DNA of 64,000 bases from Nocardioides marmoriginsengisoli (GTDB lineage: Bacteria; Actinomycetota; Actinomycetes; Propionibacteriales; Nocardioidaceae). The DNA lies in the NCBI RefSeq assembly GCF_003725695.1, contig NZ_RJSE01000008.1, forward strand, positions 264,981 to 328,980, written 5' to 3'. Shown here in pieces: positions 41,962-50,519 of the stretch. The position numbers and the translations under genes were made by a program. Each line of letters starts with the position of its first letter. Positions within the stretch are counted from its first letter, which is position 1. The notes beneath the pieces were generated by a model, which was not told the origin of the DNA, ran no database searches, and was given only the letters and a program-made list of their open reading frames with translations.

Positions 41962-42807
41962 ATGGACAACCTGCTTCCAGCATCACGACCGCTCGGACCT
42001 GATTCGATCTTGGGGCGCCTGGCGAATGATCCACGGATCGCGCTGACCGGGTTCTCGACCGGCTTGTTGCAGTTGATGCACCCAGCGGTCAGCGCGGGAG
42101 TCATGCAGCATTCGATGTTCTTCGCCGACCCGTTCGAGAGGGTTTACCGATCCGTGCCGCGAATCGTCGCGACGATCAACGCGACCGACGGCGCCGACAG
42201 GGCCGTACGAGTGCGCGACTATCACCGTGGCATCAAGGGGACCGACGCGCACGGCCAGCGGTACCACGCCCTTGACCCTGAGGTCTTCTGGTGGACACAC
42301 ATGACGTTCGTCTGGGGGTTCCTCACTGCTGCTGATCGCTTTCACCATCGGCCACCGGTGGGGGATCAACGCACTCAGTTCTACGCGGAGTCGGTGGAAT
42401 GGTGGCGTCGCTACGGGATGTCCATGCGGTTGGTTCCCCCGACCCTGGACGCGTTCCTCCAGGAGTTCGAGCGAATCTGCGCCGAAGACCTCGAGATGAC
42501 CGAAGCTGCGGTGGGCGCGCTCGGCGTAGGCAGGTTCGAGTTGCCAATGTTGCCCGCACCGCTGGCCCGCCTCGGTGGTGTGCCGAGCAAGCCGGTTGCG
42601 AAACTCGCGATGCTTGGCACTCTCCCGAGCAGCGTTCGCAGACGGTTCGAGATTCCCTGGTCATTCGCCGATGACGCCGCATACAACCTGCTGGCTCAGG
42701 CCGTCCGCACTGGCGGACGGATCGTGCCCGACCGCCTCAGTCAGGATGTAAGCCGGGTCATGCTGAAACGGCTCGGGGCAAAGACGCAGCTGGCCTCGGC
42801 ATCCTGA
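41962..42807 (+). CDS. DUF2236 / MpaB-like oxygenase family protein
   Basis: A 281-residue protein of the DUF2236 (MpaB/rubber-oxygenase-related) family. Patterns LMHPAVSAGVMQHSMFFADPFERVYRS, RVRDYHRGIKGTDAHGQRYHALDPEVFWWTHMT and the conserved Arg/His residues fit a haem-associated all-alpha protein. The substrate is unknown. Third codon positions are less GC-rich than in the core genes, consistent with transfer. It lies between msrA-end copies 2 and 3. Confidence 0.82.
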   Translation: MDNLLPASRPLGPDSILGRLANDPRIALTGFSTGLLQLMHPAVSAGVMQHSMFFADPFERVYRSVPRIVATINATDGADRAVRVRDYHRGIKGTDAHGQRYHALDPEVFWWTHMTFVWGFLTAADRFHHRPPVGDQRTQFYAESVEWWRRYGMSMRLVPPTLDAFLQEFERICAEDLEMTEAAVGALGVGRFELPMLPAPLARLGGVPSKPVAKLAMLGTLPSSVRRRFEIPWSFADDAAYNLLAQAVRTGGRIVPDRLSQDVSRVMLKRLGAKTQLASAS

Positions 42808-42891
42808 TCCTCGCCGAGTTTTGATCCAAGTTTCCGGTCCCAGCGGGTCGCGGTCTCGGCGGCTTTGCGGAGGCGTGCTCGTGGCTGCGTC

Positions 42892-42967
42892 CTAGCCGCG
42901 CGGCACCTTGATCCCGGTCGCGCTGTGGCACCGGTACCCGTGCGGCACCTTGATCAGGTACTGCTGG
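42892..42967 (+). repeat. msrA 3'-end copy 3 (native site)
   Basis: The last 76 bases of the intact msrA gene, in the same orientation as copies 1 and 2. Because it belongs to a complete gene, this is the native or most recently restored end; the others are displaced ends. Such restoration of a gene's 3' end is the usual mark of site-specific integration. Confidence 0.75.
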
Positions 42968-43536
42968 TGGTAGTCCTCGGCGTAGTAGTACGTCGGGGCC
43001 GGCTTGATCTCGGTGGTGATGGCGCCGTAGCCGCGCTTGGTCAGCTCGGGCTGGTAGCGCGCGGTGACCTCGGCGGCGACCTTCGCCTGCTCGTCGGAGA
43101 ACGTGTAGATCGCCGAGCGGTACTGGGTGCCGACGTCGTTGCCCTGGCGCATGCCCTGGGTCGGGTCGTGCACCTCGTAGAACGCGACGACCAGGTCGGC
43201 GTACGAGACCTTGGTCGGATCGAAGACCACGCGGACCGCTTCGGTGTGGCCGGTCCGGCCGGAGCAGACCTCCTCGTAGTCCGGGTTCGGGGTGGTGCCG
43301 CCGGCGTACCCGACCGAGGTCGACCAGACCCCGTCGATCTGCCAGAGGATCTCCTCGGCGCCCCAGAAGCAGCCGAGGCCGAACAGCGCGACCTCGAAGC
43401 CGTCAGGCACCTCGTCGGTAACCAGCGGAGCGTCCAGGACCCGGTGTCGCTCGGCCAGCTGGAACGTGCGCGACGTCCGTCCGGGGAGGGCGTGCTCGGC
43501 GTCGACGATCTCGTTCTTGAACTTGTTGAACAGCAT
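42892..43536 (-). CDS. msrA: Peptide methionine (S)-sulfoxide reductase MsrA
   Basis: A 214-residue enzyme reducing methionine-S-sulfoxide in proteins. Catalytic Cys is in FGLGCFWGAEE; SVGYAGGTTPNPDYEEVCSGRTGHTEAV and HDPTQGMRQGNDVGTQYRS are conserved; the C-terminus QQYLIKVPHGYRC carries the resolving-Cys region. ATG 43536 has AGGAG upstream; the 8-residue longer start lacks support. Its 3' end is the likely integration target repeated at 41823 and 40498. Confidence 0.95.
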   Translation of the reverse strand: MLFNKFKNEIVDAEHALPGRTSRTFQLAERHRVLDAPLVTDEVPDGFEVALFGLGCFWGAEEILWQIDGVWSTSVGYAGGTTPNPDYEEVCSGRTGHTEAVRVVFDPTKVSYADLVVAFYEVHDPTQGMRQGNDVGTQYRSAIYTFSDEQAKVAAEVTARYQPELTKRGYGAITTEIKPAPTYYYAEDYHQQYLIKVPHGYRCHSATGIKVPRG

Positions 43537-43597
43537 CGGTGCTCCTGACCTCGGTGGCACCTCTCACAACACGGTGACGGGCGGTGCTGTTCCCACG

Positions 43598-44521
43598 CTA
43601 GCCGTGGGTCGCGCAGTAGGCGTCGCGCTTGGTCGGGTTGCCCTTGAAGATCACCTTGATCAGCTGGGCCTGGCCCGCGGCGTACTCGGCGATCTCGCGC
43701 TCCACGAGCGGGCGCAGCGCCGCCGGGGCGTTCGCCAGGGCCTCGGCGTTGCGCCAGACGACCTCGCGCCAGCCGCGCATGATCGCGCCGACGACGACCT
43801 CGTCGACCGGGCCGAGGTCGAGCTTGTTGAACATCGGGTCGAAGCGAGCGGCCTCCTCGTCGAAGACCGGGTGGTAGAGCGAGTCGAGGCGCTGGTTGTA
43901 GGCGTTGTGGTCGGGCTTGTGGGAGGTGCCGTCCGCGGCGGTCAGGCCGACCTTCGCGAGCACGTACGGGAAGTCGTTGTTGATGTGCGCGTTCATGTTC
44001 ATCATGAAGTCGCCGAGGCCGGTCAGGGTCCGGTCCTCGCTGGCCTGCAGCGCCAGCCGCCACGCCTTCGGGACGCCGGCCTTGTTGCCGGACTTCCAGG
44101 TGTCCATCGTGTCGAAGTACATCTCCGCGAACACCGCGTCGATCTGGGTCAGCCACTTCCGGTCCTGGAAGTAGCCGCTGTCGGCCGCCGCCTTCACGTT
44201 CTGGGTCACCCGGAGGTAGGCCAGCGAGAAGATCGCGTCGTGGCTGCAGGAGGCGGCCAGCGGTTCCAGCCGATCCTCCATCTCGGTGATGACGTCCTCG
44301 ATGCACTGCGGCGCGCCGCTGACGCAGATCGGACCGGTGTACGGCTTGTACGGCGTCGGCAGTGCGCCGAGCAGGTTGATCACCGGATCCAGCAGGGTGG
44401 GGGTGAGGAGCGTGTCCAGTCCTACGGTGCCGGCGGCCTGCGCCGGGGTCGCGACGGACCCGAGGGTGAGGGTGGCGGTGAGGCCGACGACGGCGGTCTT
44501 GAGGGTGCGGCGCAGGTGCAT
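43598..44521 (-). CDS. DUF5995 family secreted protein
   Basis: A 307-residue exported protein: signal peptide (1-29, cleaved after AQA) and a DUF5995-like all-alpha domain. Conserved patterns are AIFSLAYLRVTQNVKAA, FMMNMNAHINNDFPYVLAKVG, KPDHNAYNQRLDSL and a C-terminal CATHG. The His/Asn-rich helices suggest metal binding, but no function is known. ATG 44521 gives the cleanest signal peptide. Confidence 0.75.
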   Translation of the reverse strand: MHLRRTLKTAVVGLTATLTLGSVATPAQAAGTVGLDTLLTPTLLDPVINLLGALPTPYKPYTGPICVSGAPQCIEDVITEMEDRLEPLAASCSHDAIFSLAYLRVTQNVKAAADSGYFQDRKWLTQIDAVFAEMYFDTMDTWKSGNKAGVPKAWRLALQASEDRTLTGLGDFMMNMNAHINNDFPYVLAKVGLTAADGTSHKPDHNAYNQRLDSLYHPVFDEEAARFDPMFNKLDLGPVDEVVVGAIMRGWREVVWRNAEALANAPAALRPLVEREIAEYAAGQAQLIKVIFKGNPTKRDAYCATHG

Positions 44522-44568
44522 GTGGTGACCAACGACGGCCTGTGGATTCCGGCTACGCGGTATCACCT

Positions 44569-44577
44569 TGGTACCAT
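44569..44577 (+). promoter_or_regulatory. -10 and palindrome of the RHH/Doc operon
   Basis: TACCAT (44572-44577) ends 6 bases before ATG 44584, and the palindrome TGGTACCA (44569-44576) overlaps it. A wider GGTA-N9-TACC repeat begins at 44559. Likely autorepression by the ribbon-helix-helix antitoxin. Confidence 0.45.
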
Positions 44578-44583
44578 AGCCTC

Positions 44584-44790
44584 ATGGCCATGACACTTCG
44601 TATCGATGACGAACTCGATCAGGCGCTGACCGAGCTGGCTGCCGCAGAAGGCACCTCCAAGCAGGAGGTGATCAAACGTGCCGTGATCGAGCGACGGGAT
44701 CGCACTGTTCGGCGTGAGCTGATCAACCGGATCGCGAACGAAGCCCTCGTCGAGTACGCAGACGCCCTGGAACGGCTCGGCAAGGCGTGA
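44584..44790 (+). CDS. Ribbon-helix-helix antitoxin
   Basis: A 68-residue protein beginning MAMTLRIDDELDQALTELAAAEGTSKQEVIKRAV, the beta strand plus two helices of the CopG/Arc ribbon-helix-helix fold, then a short C-terminal helix that would cover the toxin. ATG 44584 is preferred to 44590 because TACCAT lies 6 bases upstream. Its stop overlaps the toxin start (GTGA). Confidence 0.85.
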   Translation: MAMTLRIDDELDQALTELAAAEGTSKQEVIKRAVIERRDRTVRRELINRIANEALVEYADALERLGKA

Positions 44791-45149
44791 CCGACGTCGA
44801 GTACCTGAACGTCGAGGACCTGTTGCTGTTCACCTCGATGCTCAACGCAGGTCCGGTCCGAGACGCCGGCCTGCTCGACGCGGCGGTCAGCCGTCCGCGA
44901 GCAAGCGTGTTCGGTCAGGACGCCTACCCGAGCATCGAGCTGAAGGCTGCGGCACTGCTGCACTCGATCTGCGGAAACCATGCCCTGGTCGATGGCAACA
45001 AACGGCTGGCACTGCTCGCGACGGTCACGTTCCTGCGGGCGAACGGGCGCACCTTCACGCTGTCCCAGGATCAGGCGTTCCAACTCGTGTGGGACATCGC
45101 CGCCGGTGACCTCGATCTGGACGACATCGCCACCGCCCTGACCAACTAG
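44787..45149 (+). CDS. doc: Doc-type (Fic fold) toxin
   Basis: A 120-residue death-on-curing family toxin. The Fic core motif is present as HALVDGNKRLA (HxxxDGNKR), which in Doc phosphorylates EF-Tu and stops translation. The N-terminal NVEDLLLFTSML and AAALLHSICGNHAL are family-typical. GTG start overlaps the antitoxin by 4 bases. Together they form a complete type II module next to the msrA region. Confidence 0.92.
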   Translation: MTDVEYLNVEDLLLFTSMLNAGPVRDAGLLDAAVSRPRASVFGQDAYPSIELKAAALLHSICGNHALVDGNKRLALLATVTFLRANGRTFTLSQDQAFQLVWDIAAGDLDLDDIATALTN

Positions 45150-45159
45150 GCTCGCAGGC

Positions 45160-46329
45160 GTGAGCCAAACCCACCGAGACAAGTCCGGGTTCGAGACGCG
45201 TGCGATCCACGCCGGCTACGAACCCGATCCGATGACCGGCGCGGTGATCCCGCCCATCTACGCCACCAGCACCTACAAGCAGGACGGTGTCGGCGGCCTC
45301 CGCGGCGGCTACGAGTACAGCCGCTCCGCGAATCCGACCCGGACCGCGCTTGAGGGCGCGCTCGCGGCACTGGAGGAGGGGGAGCGCGGGTTCGCGTTCG
45401 CCTCCGGCCTGGCCGCCGAGGACACAATCCTTCGGGCGCTCACCAAGCCCGGCGACCACGCCGTGATCCCCGACGACGCGTACGGCGGCACCTTCCGCCT
45501 CTTCGACAAGGTCGCCAAGGTCTGGGGCCTCGAGCACAGCCCGGCGGCGGTCTCGGACGTCGAGGCCGTGCGGGCCGCGATCCGCCCCGGGCGGACCAAA
45601 CTGGTCTGGGTGGAGACGCCGACCAACCCGCTCCTCAACATCGGCGACATCGAGGCGCTCGCCGCCGTCGCGCACGAGGCCGGCGCGCTGCTGGTCGTCG
45701 ACAACACCTTCGCCTCGCCGTACCTGCAGCAGCCGCTCACCCTCGGCGCCGACGTCGTCGTGCACTCGACCACCAAGTACGTCGGCGGGCACTCGGACGT
45801 GGTCGGCGGCGCGGTCGTGGTCCGAGACCTCGCCATCGCCGACGCGATCGGCTTCCACCAGAACGCGATGGGTGCGGTGGCCGGCCCGTTCGACTCCTTC
45901 CTGACCCATCGCGGCCTGAAGACCCTCGGGGTTCGGATGGATCGGCACTGCGACAACGCCGAGCAGGTCGTCGCGTTCCTGGTCGACCACCCGCAGGTCG
46001 CCGAGGTGATCTACCCGGGGCTCGCCGCGCACCCGGGCCACGCCGTCGCCGCCCGCCAGATGAAGCGGTACGGCGGGATCGTCTCGTTCCGGGTCACCGG
46101 CGGCGAGGAGCACGCCCTCGCGGTCTGCGAGCGCGCCGAGGTCTTCACCCTGGGAGAGTCGCTCGGCGGAGTGGAGTCGCTGATCGAGCACCCCGGCCGG
46201 ATGACCCACGCCAGCGTCGCCGGCACCGAGCTCGAGGTGCCGCCGGACCTGATCCGGCTCAGCGTCGGGATCGAGTCGATCGAGGACCTGATCGCCGACC
46301 TGGGGCACGTGCTGGAGCCGCGCCGATGA
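45160..46329 (+). CDS. metB: Cystathionine gamma-synthase
   Basis: A 389-residue fold-type-I PLP enzyme of the Cys/Met metabolism family. IHAGYEPDPMTGAVIPPIYATSTYKQ at the N-terminus, GYEYSRSANPTR, PLP Lys in VHSTTKYVGGHSDVVGG and the C-terminal SLGGVESLIEHP are typical. It joins an activated homoserine with cysteine; some relatives instead act as lyases, so direction is not certain. GTG 45160 lies 7 bases after TAGGCT. First gene of a five-gene overlapping run. Confidence 0.9.
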   Translation: MSQTHRDKSGFETRAIHAGYEPDPMTGAVIPPIYATSTYKQDGVGGLRGGYEYSRSANPTRTALEGALAALEEGERGFAFASGLAAEDTILRALTKPGDHAVIPDDAYGGTFRLFDKVAKVWGLEHSPAAVSDVEAVRAAIRPGRTKLVWVETPTNPLLNIGDIEALAAVAHEAGALLVVDNTFASPYLQQPLTLGADVVVHSTTKYVGGHSDVVGGAVVVRDLAIADAIGFHQNAMGAVAGPFDSFLTHRGLKTLGVRMDRHCDNAEQVVAFLVDHPQVAEVIYPGLAAHPGHAVAARQMKRYGGIVSFRVTGGEEHALAVCERAEVFTLGESLGGVESLIEHPGRMTHASVAGTELEVPPDLIRLSVGIESIEDLIADLGHVLEPRR

Positions 46330-46661
46330 GCACCGGCGAGAACGAGCCGGACGTCCGGTTCAGCCTCGCCAACGAGCGCACCCTGCTGGCCTACCAGCGC
46401 ACCGCCATCGGCCTGATCGGCGCCTCGGTCGCGGTGGCGCACTTCCTCGACGACGGCGCCCTCGCCCTCACCCTCGCCGGCGCGCTGATCGTCAGCGGCG
46501 CGGTCGCGGCCGTCGGCGGCTACCGCCGGTACCTCGCCGCGGACCACGCGATCCGGGAAGGGCGCCCGCTGCCGTCCGGACCGACGCCCGTGCTGCTCTC
46601 GGCCGGGTTGATCCTCTGCGTGCTGGTGGCCGCGGTGTACGTCGTCACCACGGCCGGCTGA
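46326..46661 (+). CDS. DUF202 membrane protein
   Basis: A 111-residue protein: conserved N-terminus EPDVRFSLANERTLLAYQRTAIGLIGASVA, the DUF202 hallmark, and three helices. The role of the family is unknown. ATG 46326 overlaps the metB stop and its own stop overlaps the next ATG (TGATG), so it is translationally coupled on both sides. Confidence 0.88.
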   Translation: MSTGENEPDVRFSLANERTLLAYQRTAIGLIGASVAVAHFLDDGALALTLAGALIVSGAVAAVGGYRRYLAADHAIREGRPLPSGPTPVLLSAGLILCVLVAAVYVVTTAG

Positions 46662-48076
46662 TGCCCGACCTCGTCGTCTGCGTCGACTTCGGGTCCACCT
46701 TCACCAAGGCCGCCCTGGTCGACCGCGCAGCCGGCCGGTTGCTGGCGACCACCCAGCACCCGACGACCTCGGGCACCGACGTCCTCGACGGGTACGACGC
46801 CTGCCTGGCCGCGCTCGCCGCCGAGCATCCCGAGGTGGCTCACGCCGAGACGCTGGCCTGCTCCTCGGCCGGCGGCGGCCTCCGGATCGCCGTCGTCGGC
46901 AACGAGGACCTGGTCACCGCGGAGGCCGGCCGGCGGGTGGCGCTCTCCAGCGGCGGCAAGGTGGTCGCGGTGCTCGCCGGCGGACTCGACGACGCCCGGT
47001 TCACGGAGCTGGTCGCGGCCCGCCCCGACGTGCTCCTGCTGGTCGGCGGGACCGACGGCGGGAACGCCGCGACGCTGGTCGCGGATGCCGGCTTCCTGGC
47101 CGCACGGTCCTGGGCGGGCCCGGTCGTGGTGGCCGGAGACGTGGACTCCCAGGACGTCGTGGCCGGGTCGTTCGAGGGCTCCGGGACGCCGTACCTGCTT
47201 GCCGACAATGTCGTCCCGCGGATCGGGGTGCTCGCGCCCGAGTCCGCCCGGGCCGCGATCCGCGAGGTCTTCCTCGCCCATGTCATCGGCGGCAAGAACC
47301 TGAGCAGTCGCCCGGAGTTCGCCGCGATGGTGCTCGGCGCCACCCCGGACGTCGTCCTCACCGGCGTCGAGCTGCTCGCGGCCGTGCACGGCAGCTCCGC
47401 GCCCGGCACCGGCGTCGTGGTCGTCGACGTCGGTGGCGCGACCACCGACGTGCACTCGGTCGTGACGCTCGATCCCGAGGAGACCGCGCTGGCCCGCGAG
47501 GTCGTCGCCGTCACCCCGACCACCCGGACCGTCGAGGGAGACCTCGGGATGCGCTGGAGCGCGGTCTCCACGGCCGAGGAGGCGATCGCGGCCGGCCTGG
47601 CCGACGAGGACCTGCGCACGGCCGCCGTACGACGGGGCGACGACCCGGGCCTGGTCCCGGCCGATCCCGCCGATGCCGCCGACGACCTCCGGCTGGCCGG
47701 GGCGGCCGCGGTCCTCGCGATGCGCCGCCACGTCGGACGCTCGGTGGTGGTGCTCTCGCCGGAGGGCCGGGTCGTGGAGCGCAGCGGCAAGAACCTGCGC
47801 GCCGTCGACCTGCTGGTCGGCTCGGGCGGCGTCTTCCGGGCCGCGGCCGACGCGGTACCGGTGCTGAGCGCCGCGACCGGTGTCGATCCGGACGGCTGGC
47901 AGCTCCCGGAGCACCCGCGGATCGTGGTCGACGAGGCCTCGGTGCTCGCCGCCGCCGGCCTGATCGCGCTCGCCGGGGGCGACGCGGCTGCTCTCCGGTC
48001 GGCACAGTTGCTGATCTGCAATAACGTGTCCGGAGTGGACCAGCACGGTGGAGCGAGCCAGGAGGGGGCGCCTTGA
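46661..48076 (+). CDS. Glutamate mutase L-like (GlmL/MutL) ASKHA ATPase
   Basis: A 471-residue protein of the GlmL family, which resembles a reactivating chaperone ATPase for coenzyme-B12 mutases. ASKHA motifs are CVDFGSTFTKAALVD (phosphate 1), LLLVGGTDGGN, VVVVDVGGATTDVHSV (phosphate 2) and a C-terminal VGSGGVFR adenosine loop. No mutase subunit (glmS, glmE) is in the window. It sits between DUF202 and an AI-2E transporter with overlapping codons. Confidence 0.87.
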   Translation: MPDLVVCVDFGSTFTKAALVDRAAGRLLATTQHPTTSGTDVLDGYDACLAALAAEHPEVAHAETLACSSAGGGLRIAVVGNEDLVTAEAGRRVALSSGGKVVAVLAGGLDDARFTELVAARPDVLLLVGGTDGGNAATLVADAGFLAARSWAGPVVVAGDVDSQDVVAGSFEGSGTPYLLADNVVPRIGVLAPESARAAIREVFLAHVIGGKNLSSRPEFAAMVLGATPDVVLTGVELLAAVHGSSAPGTGVVVVDVGGATTDVHSVVTLDPEETALAREVVAVTPTTRTVEGDLGMRWSAVSTAEEAIAAGLADEDLRTAAVRRGDDPGLVPADPADAADDLRLAGAAAVLAMRRHVGRSVVVLSPEGRVVERSGKNLRAVDLLVGSGGVFRAAADAVPVLSAATGVDPDGWQLPEHPRIVVDEASVLAAAGLIALAGGDAAALRSAQLLICNNVSGVDQHGGASQEGAP

Positions 48077-49293
48077 CGGATCCGACGGAGTCGGCCGGAG
48101 CGGCTGAGAGGACCCAGGAGCTGGAGAACCAGCGGGTCGAGCGCGTCGCCAGGAAGGTCGAGCTCCCGTGGGCCTACGAGCTGGCCGCCGCCTGGTCGTG
48201 GCGCTTCCTGGTGATCGCCGCGGCGGCGGGCCTGGTCTTCGCCGGGCTCAGCTACTTCTCGGTGGTCGTCTTTCCGGTCGTGATCGCCCTGTTCATCGCC
48301 GCCCTCTGCGCCCCGCTGGTCAGCGGCCTCCAGCGGATCGGGCTGCCCCGCAAGCTGGCCGCCCTGGCCGTCGTGGTCGGGGGGATCGCGGTCGTCGGCC
48401 TGCTGCTGGCCTTCGTCGGCCAGCAGGTAGCTGACAGCGTCGACCAGCTCTCCGGCAAGGTGGCCGGCGGCCTCGGTGAGATCCGGAACTGGCTCCGCGA
48501 CGGTCCGCTGAACGCCAGCGACTCCCAGGTCGACACCTGGATCGAGGACGCCCAGAGCTACCTGCAGGACCAGGGCAAGGGGCTGGCCGGCCGGGCCACC
48601 GAGCTGGGTGTCGCCGTCGGCCACATCTTCGCCGGCTTCTTCATCGTGCTGTTCGCGACCTACTTCTTCCTCGCCGACGGCCGGGTGATCTGGGGCTGGG
48701 TCGTCCGGATCTTCCCGCGGGCCGCCCGCGAGAAGGCGGACTCCTCGGGACAGGTCGCCTGGCGCTCGCTGACCCAGTTCGTCCGGGCGACGGTGCTGGT
48801 CGCGGCGACCGATGCGATCGGCATCATGATCTTCGCGCTGATCCTCAAGGTGCCACTGGTCAGCGCGATCGGCGTCCTGGTCTTCCTCGGCGCCTTCGTG
48901 CCGCTGGTCGGCGCCTTCGCGTCCGGCACCGTCGCGGTGCTGGTGGCGCTGGTCGCGCACGGGCCGATCGTCGCCGCGATCATGCTCGGCGGCGTGGTGC
49001 TGGTGCAGCAGATCGAGGCGCACGTGCTGCAGCCCTTCCTGATGGGCCGGTTCGTCTCGGTGCACCCGCTCGGCGTGATCCTCGGGATCGCGGCCGGGGT
49101 CATCGTCGCCGGCGTCATCGGCGCACTGGTCGCGGTGCCGTTGGTGGCCGCCCTGAACGCGGTCGTGCAGCACCTGGCGTCCTTCGCCGATCCCGAGGTC
49201 GACGACCCCGAGGTCGACGATCCCGGCGACGAGGTCCCGGGCGGCGAGGACCCGGAGCCCGCCGATCCCGAGATCGCCGCGGAGCCGACGTGA
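48073..49293 (+). CDS. AI-2E family transporter
   Basis: A 406-residue membrane protein with eight predicted helices of the AI-2E/TqsA-like family (SYFSVVVFPVVIALFIAALCAP, the amphipathic middle, then FLGAFVPLVGAFASG and QQIEAHVLQPFLMGRFVSVHPLGVIL). Members export small molecules or exchange ions. The C-terminus ends in a repeated acidic DPEVDD tail. TTG start at 48073 overlaps the GlmL stop by 4 bases. Confidence 0.9.
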   Translation: MTDPTESAGAAERTQELENQRVERVARKVELPWAYELAAAWSWRFLVIAAAAGLVFAGLSYFSVVVFPVVIALFIAALCAPLVSGLQRIGLPRKLAALAVVVGGIAVVGLLLAFVGQQVADSVDQLSGKVAGGLGEIRNWLRDGPLNASDSQVDTWIEDAQSYLQDQGKGLAGRATELGVAVGHIFAGFFIVLFATYFFLADGRVIWGWVVRIFPRAAREKADSSGQVAWRSLTQFVRATVLVAATDAIGIMIFALILKVPLVSAIGVLVFLGAFVPLVGAFASGTVAVLVALVAHGPIVAAIMLGGVVLVQQIEAHVLQPFLMGRFVSVHPLGVILGIAAGVIVAGVIGALVAVPLVAALNAVVQHLASFADPEVDDPEVDDPGDEVPGGEDPEPADPEIAAEPT

Positions 49294-50519
49294 CCGCGCC
49301 GGCACCGGTGACCCTGGCGGAGATCGAAGCCGCGGCCGAGCAGCTGCGGGGCGTCGCGATCGCGACGCCGATCGAGGACTCCCGCTGGCTGTCGGCGCTG
49401 GTCGGCGGGCCGGTGCTGCTGAAGTGCGAGAACCTGCAGCGGACCGGGTCCTTCAAGATCCGCGGCGCCTACGTCCGGATGTCCCACCTGTCCGCGGAGG
49501 AACGGGCCCGCGGAGTCGTCGCCGCGTCCGCCGGCAACCACGCCCAGGGCGTCGCCCTGGCCGCCCAGCTGCTCGGGATCAAGGCGACTGTGTTCATGCC
49601 GCACGGCGCCCCGATCCCGAAGGTGAACGCCACCCGCGGGTACGGCGCCGAGGTCGTCTTCCACGGCGCGATCCTGGACGAGGCGCTGGTCCGCGCGATT
49701 GCCTACGCCGAGGAGACCGGTGCGGTCCTGATCCACCCGTTCGACCACCGCGACATCGTTGCCGGGCAGGCCACCTGCGGGCTGGAGATCCTGCAGCAGG
49801 CGCCGCAGGCCGCGACCGTGCTGGTCCCGACCGGCGGCGGCGGCCTGGTCGCCGGCATCGCCCTGGCGATCAAGTCTGTGCGACCCGACGTCCGGGTCGT
49901 CGGCGTCCAGGCCGAGGGCGCCGCGGCGTACCCGGGGTCACTGGCCGCCGGGGCGCCGGTGGCGCTGGACTCGATGAGCACGATGGCCGACGGGATCGCG
50001 GTGGCCTGCCCCGGAGACGTCCCGTTCGCGGCGATCGAGGAGTACGTCGACGAGGTGGTCACGGTCAGCGAGGAGTCGATCTCGCGGGCGCTGGTGCTGC
50101 TCCTGGAGCGAGCCAAGCTGGTCGTCGAGCCGGCCGGAGCGGTCGCGGTGGCCGCGATCCTGGACCGGCCGGAGGCCTTCGGAACGCCGACCGTGGCGGT
50201 CCTCTCCGGCGGCAACGTCGACCCGCTGCTGCTGACCAAGCTGATCCGCTACGGCCTCGTCTCCGCCGGCCGGTACCTGAACATCGCCGTCCGGATCCCG
50301 GATCGTCCCGGCGGCCTGGCCCGGTTGCTCACCGAGCTCGGTGACGCCGGCGCCAACGTCCTGGAGATCGTCCACGAGCGGACCTCGGGGTCGCTGCACC
50401 TGGACGAGGTCGAGGTGCACGTCCAGGCCGAGACCCGCGGCCCCGAGCACGCGGAAGCCGTGCTGGCGCGGTTGCGCGAGCACGGCTACCGGGTGGATAC
50501 GAGTGAGGGCGCGCCCTAG
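49290..50519 (+). CDS. ilvA: Threonine ammonia-lyase with ACT domain
   Basis: A 409-residue PLP enzyme converting threonine to 2-oxobutanoate and ammonia. PLP Lys is in RTGSFKIRGAY; SAGNHAQGVA and PTGGGGLVAGIA are the substrate and phosphate loops; one C-terminal ACT domain (about 328-409) gives allosteric control. The single ACT domain and size match the 400-residue actinobacterial form. GTG overlaps the preceding stop. The stop overlaps the convergent greA stop by 4 bases. Confidence 0.92.
   Translation: MTAPAPVTLAEIEAAAEQLRGVAIATPIEDSRWLSALVGGPVLLKCENLQRTGSFKIRGAYVRMSHLSAEERARGVVAASAGNHAQGVALAAQLLGIKATVFMPHGAPIPKVNATRGYGAEVVFHGAILDEALVRAIAYAEETGAVLIHPFDHRDIVAGQATCGLEILQQAPQAATVLVPTGGGGLVAGIALAIKSVRPDVRVVGVQAEGAAAYPGSLAAGAPVALDSMSTMADGIAVACPGDVPFAAIEEYVDEVVTVSEESISRALVLLLERAKLVVEPAGAVAVAAILDRPEAFGTPTVAVLSGGNVDPLLLTKLIRYGLVSAGRYLNIAVRIPDRPGGLARLLTELGDAGANVLEIVHERTSGSLHLDEVEVHVQAETRGPEHAEAVLARLREHGYRVDTSEGAP

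Noticed and set aside
41823..42104. A 93-residue minus-strand frame ending in the same MsrA-like tail
   Set aside because: Same reason; upstream part is the shadow of the DUF2236 gene.
39000..43600. Possible integrase or transposase in the accessory zone
   Set aside because: No frame shows a tyrosine or serine recombinase or a DDE pattern; the island is called from repeats only.
46840..49305. Long minus-strand frame opposite glmL and the AI-2E gene
   Set aside because: Shadow frame with low-complexity Asp/Gly/Arg content and no family pattern.
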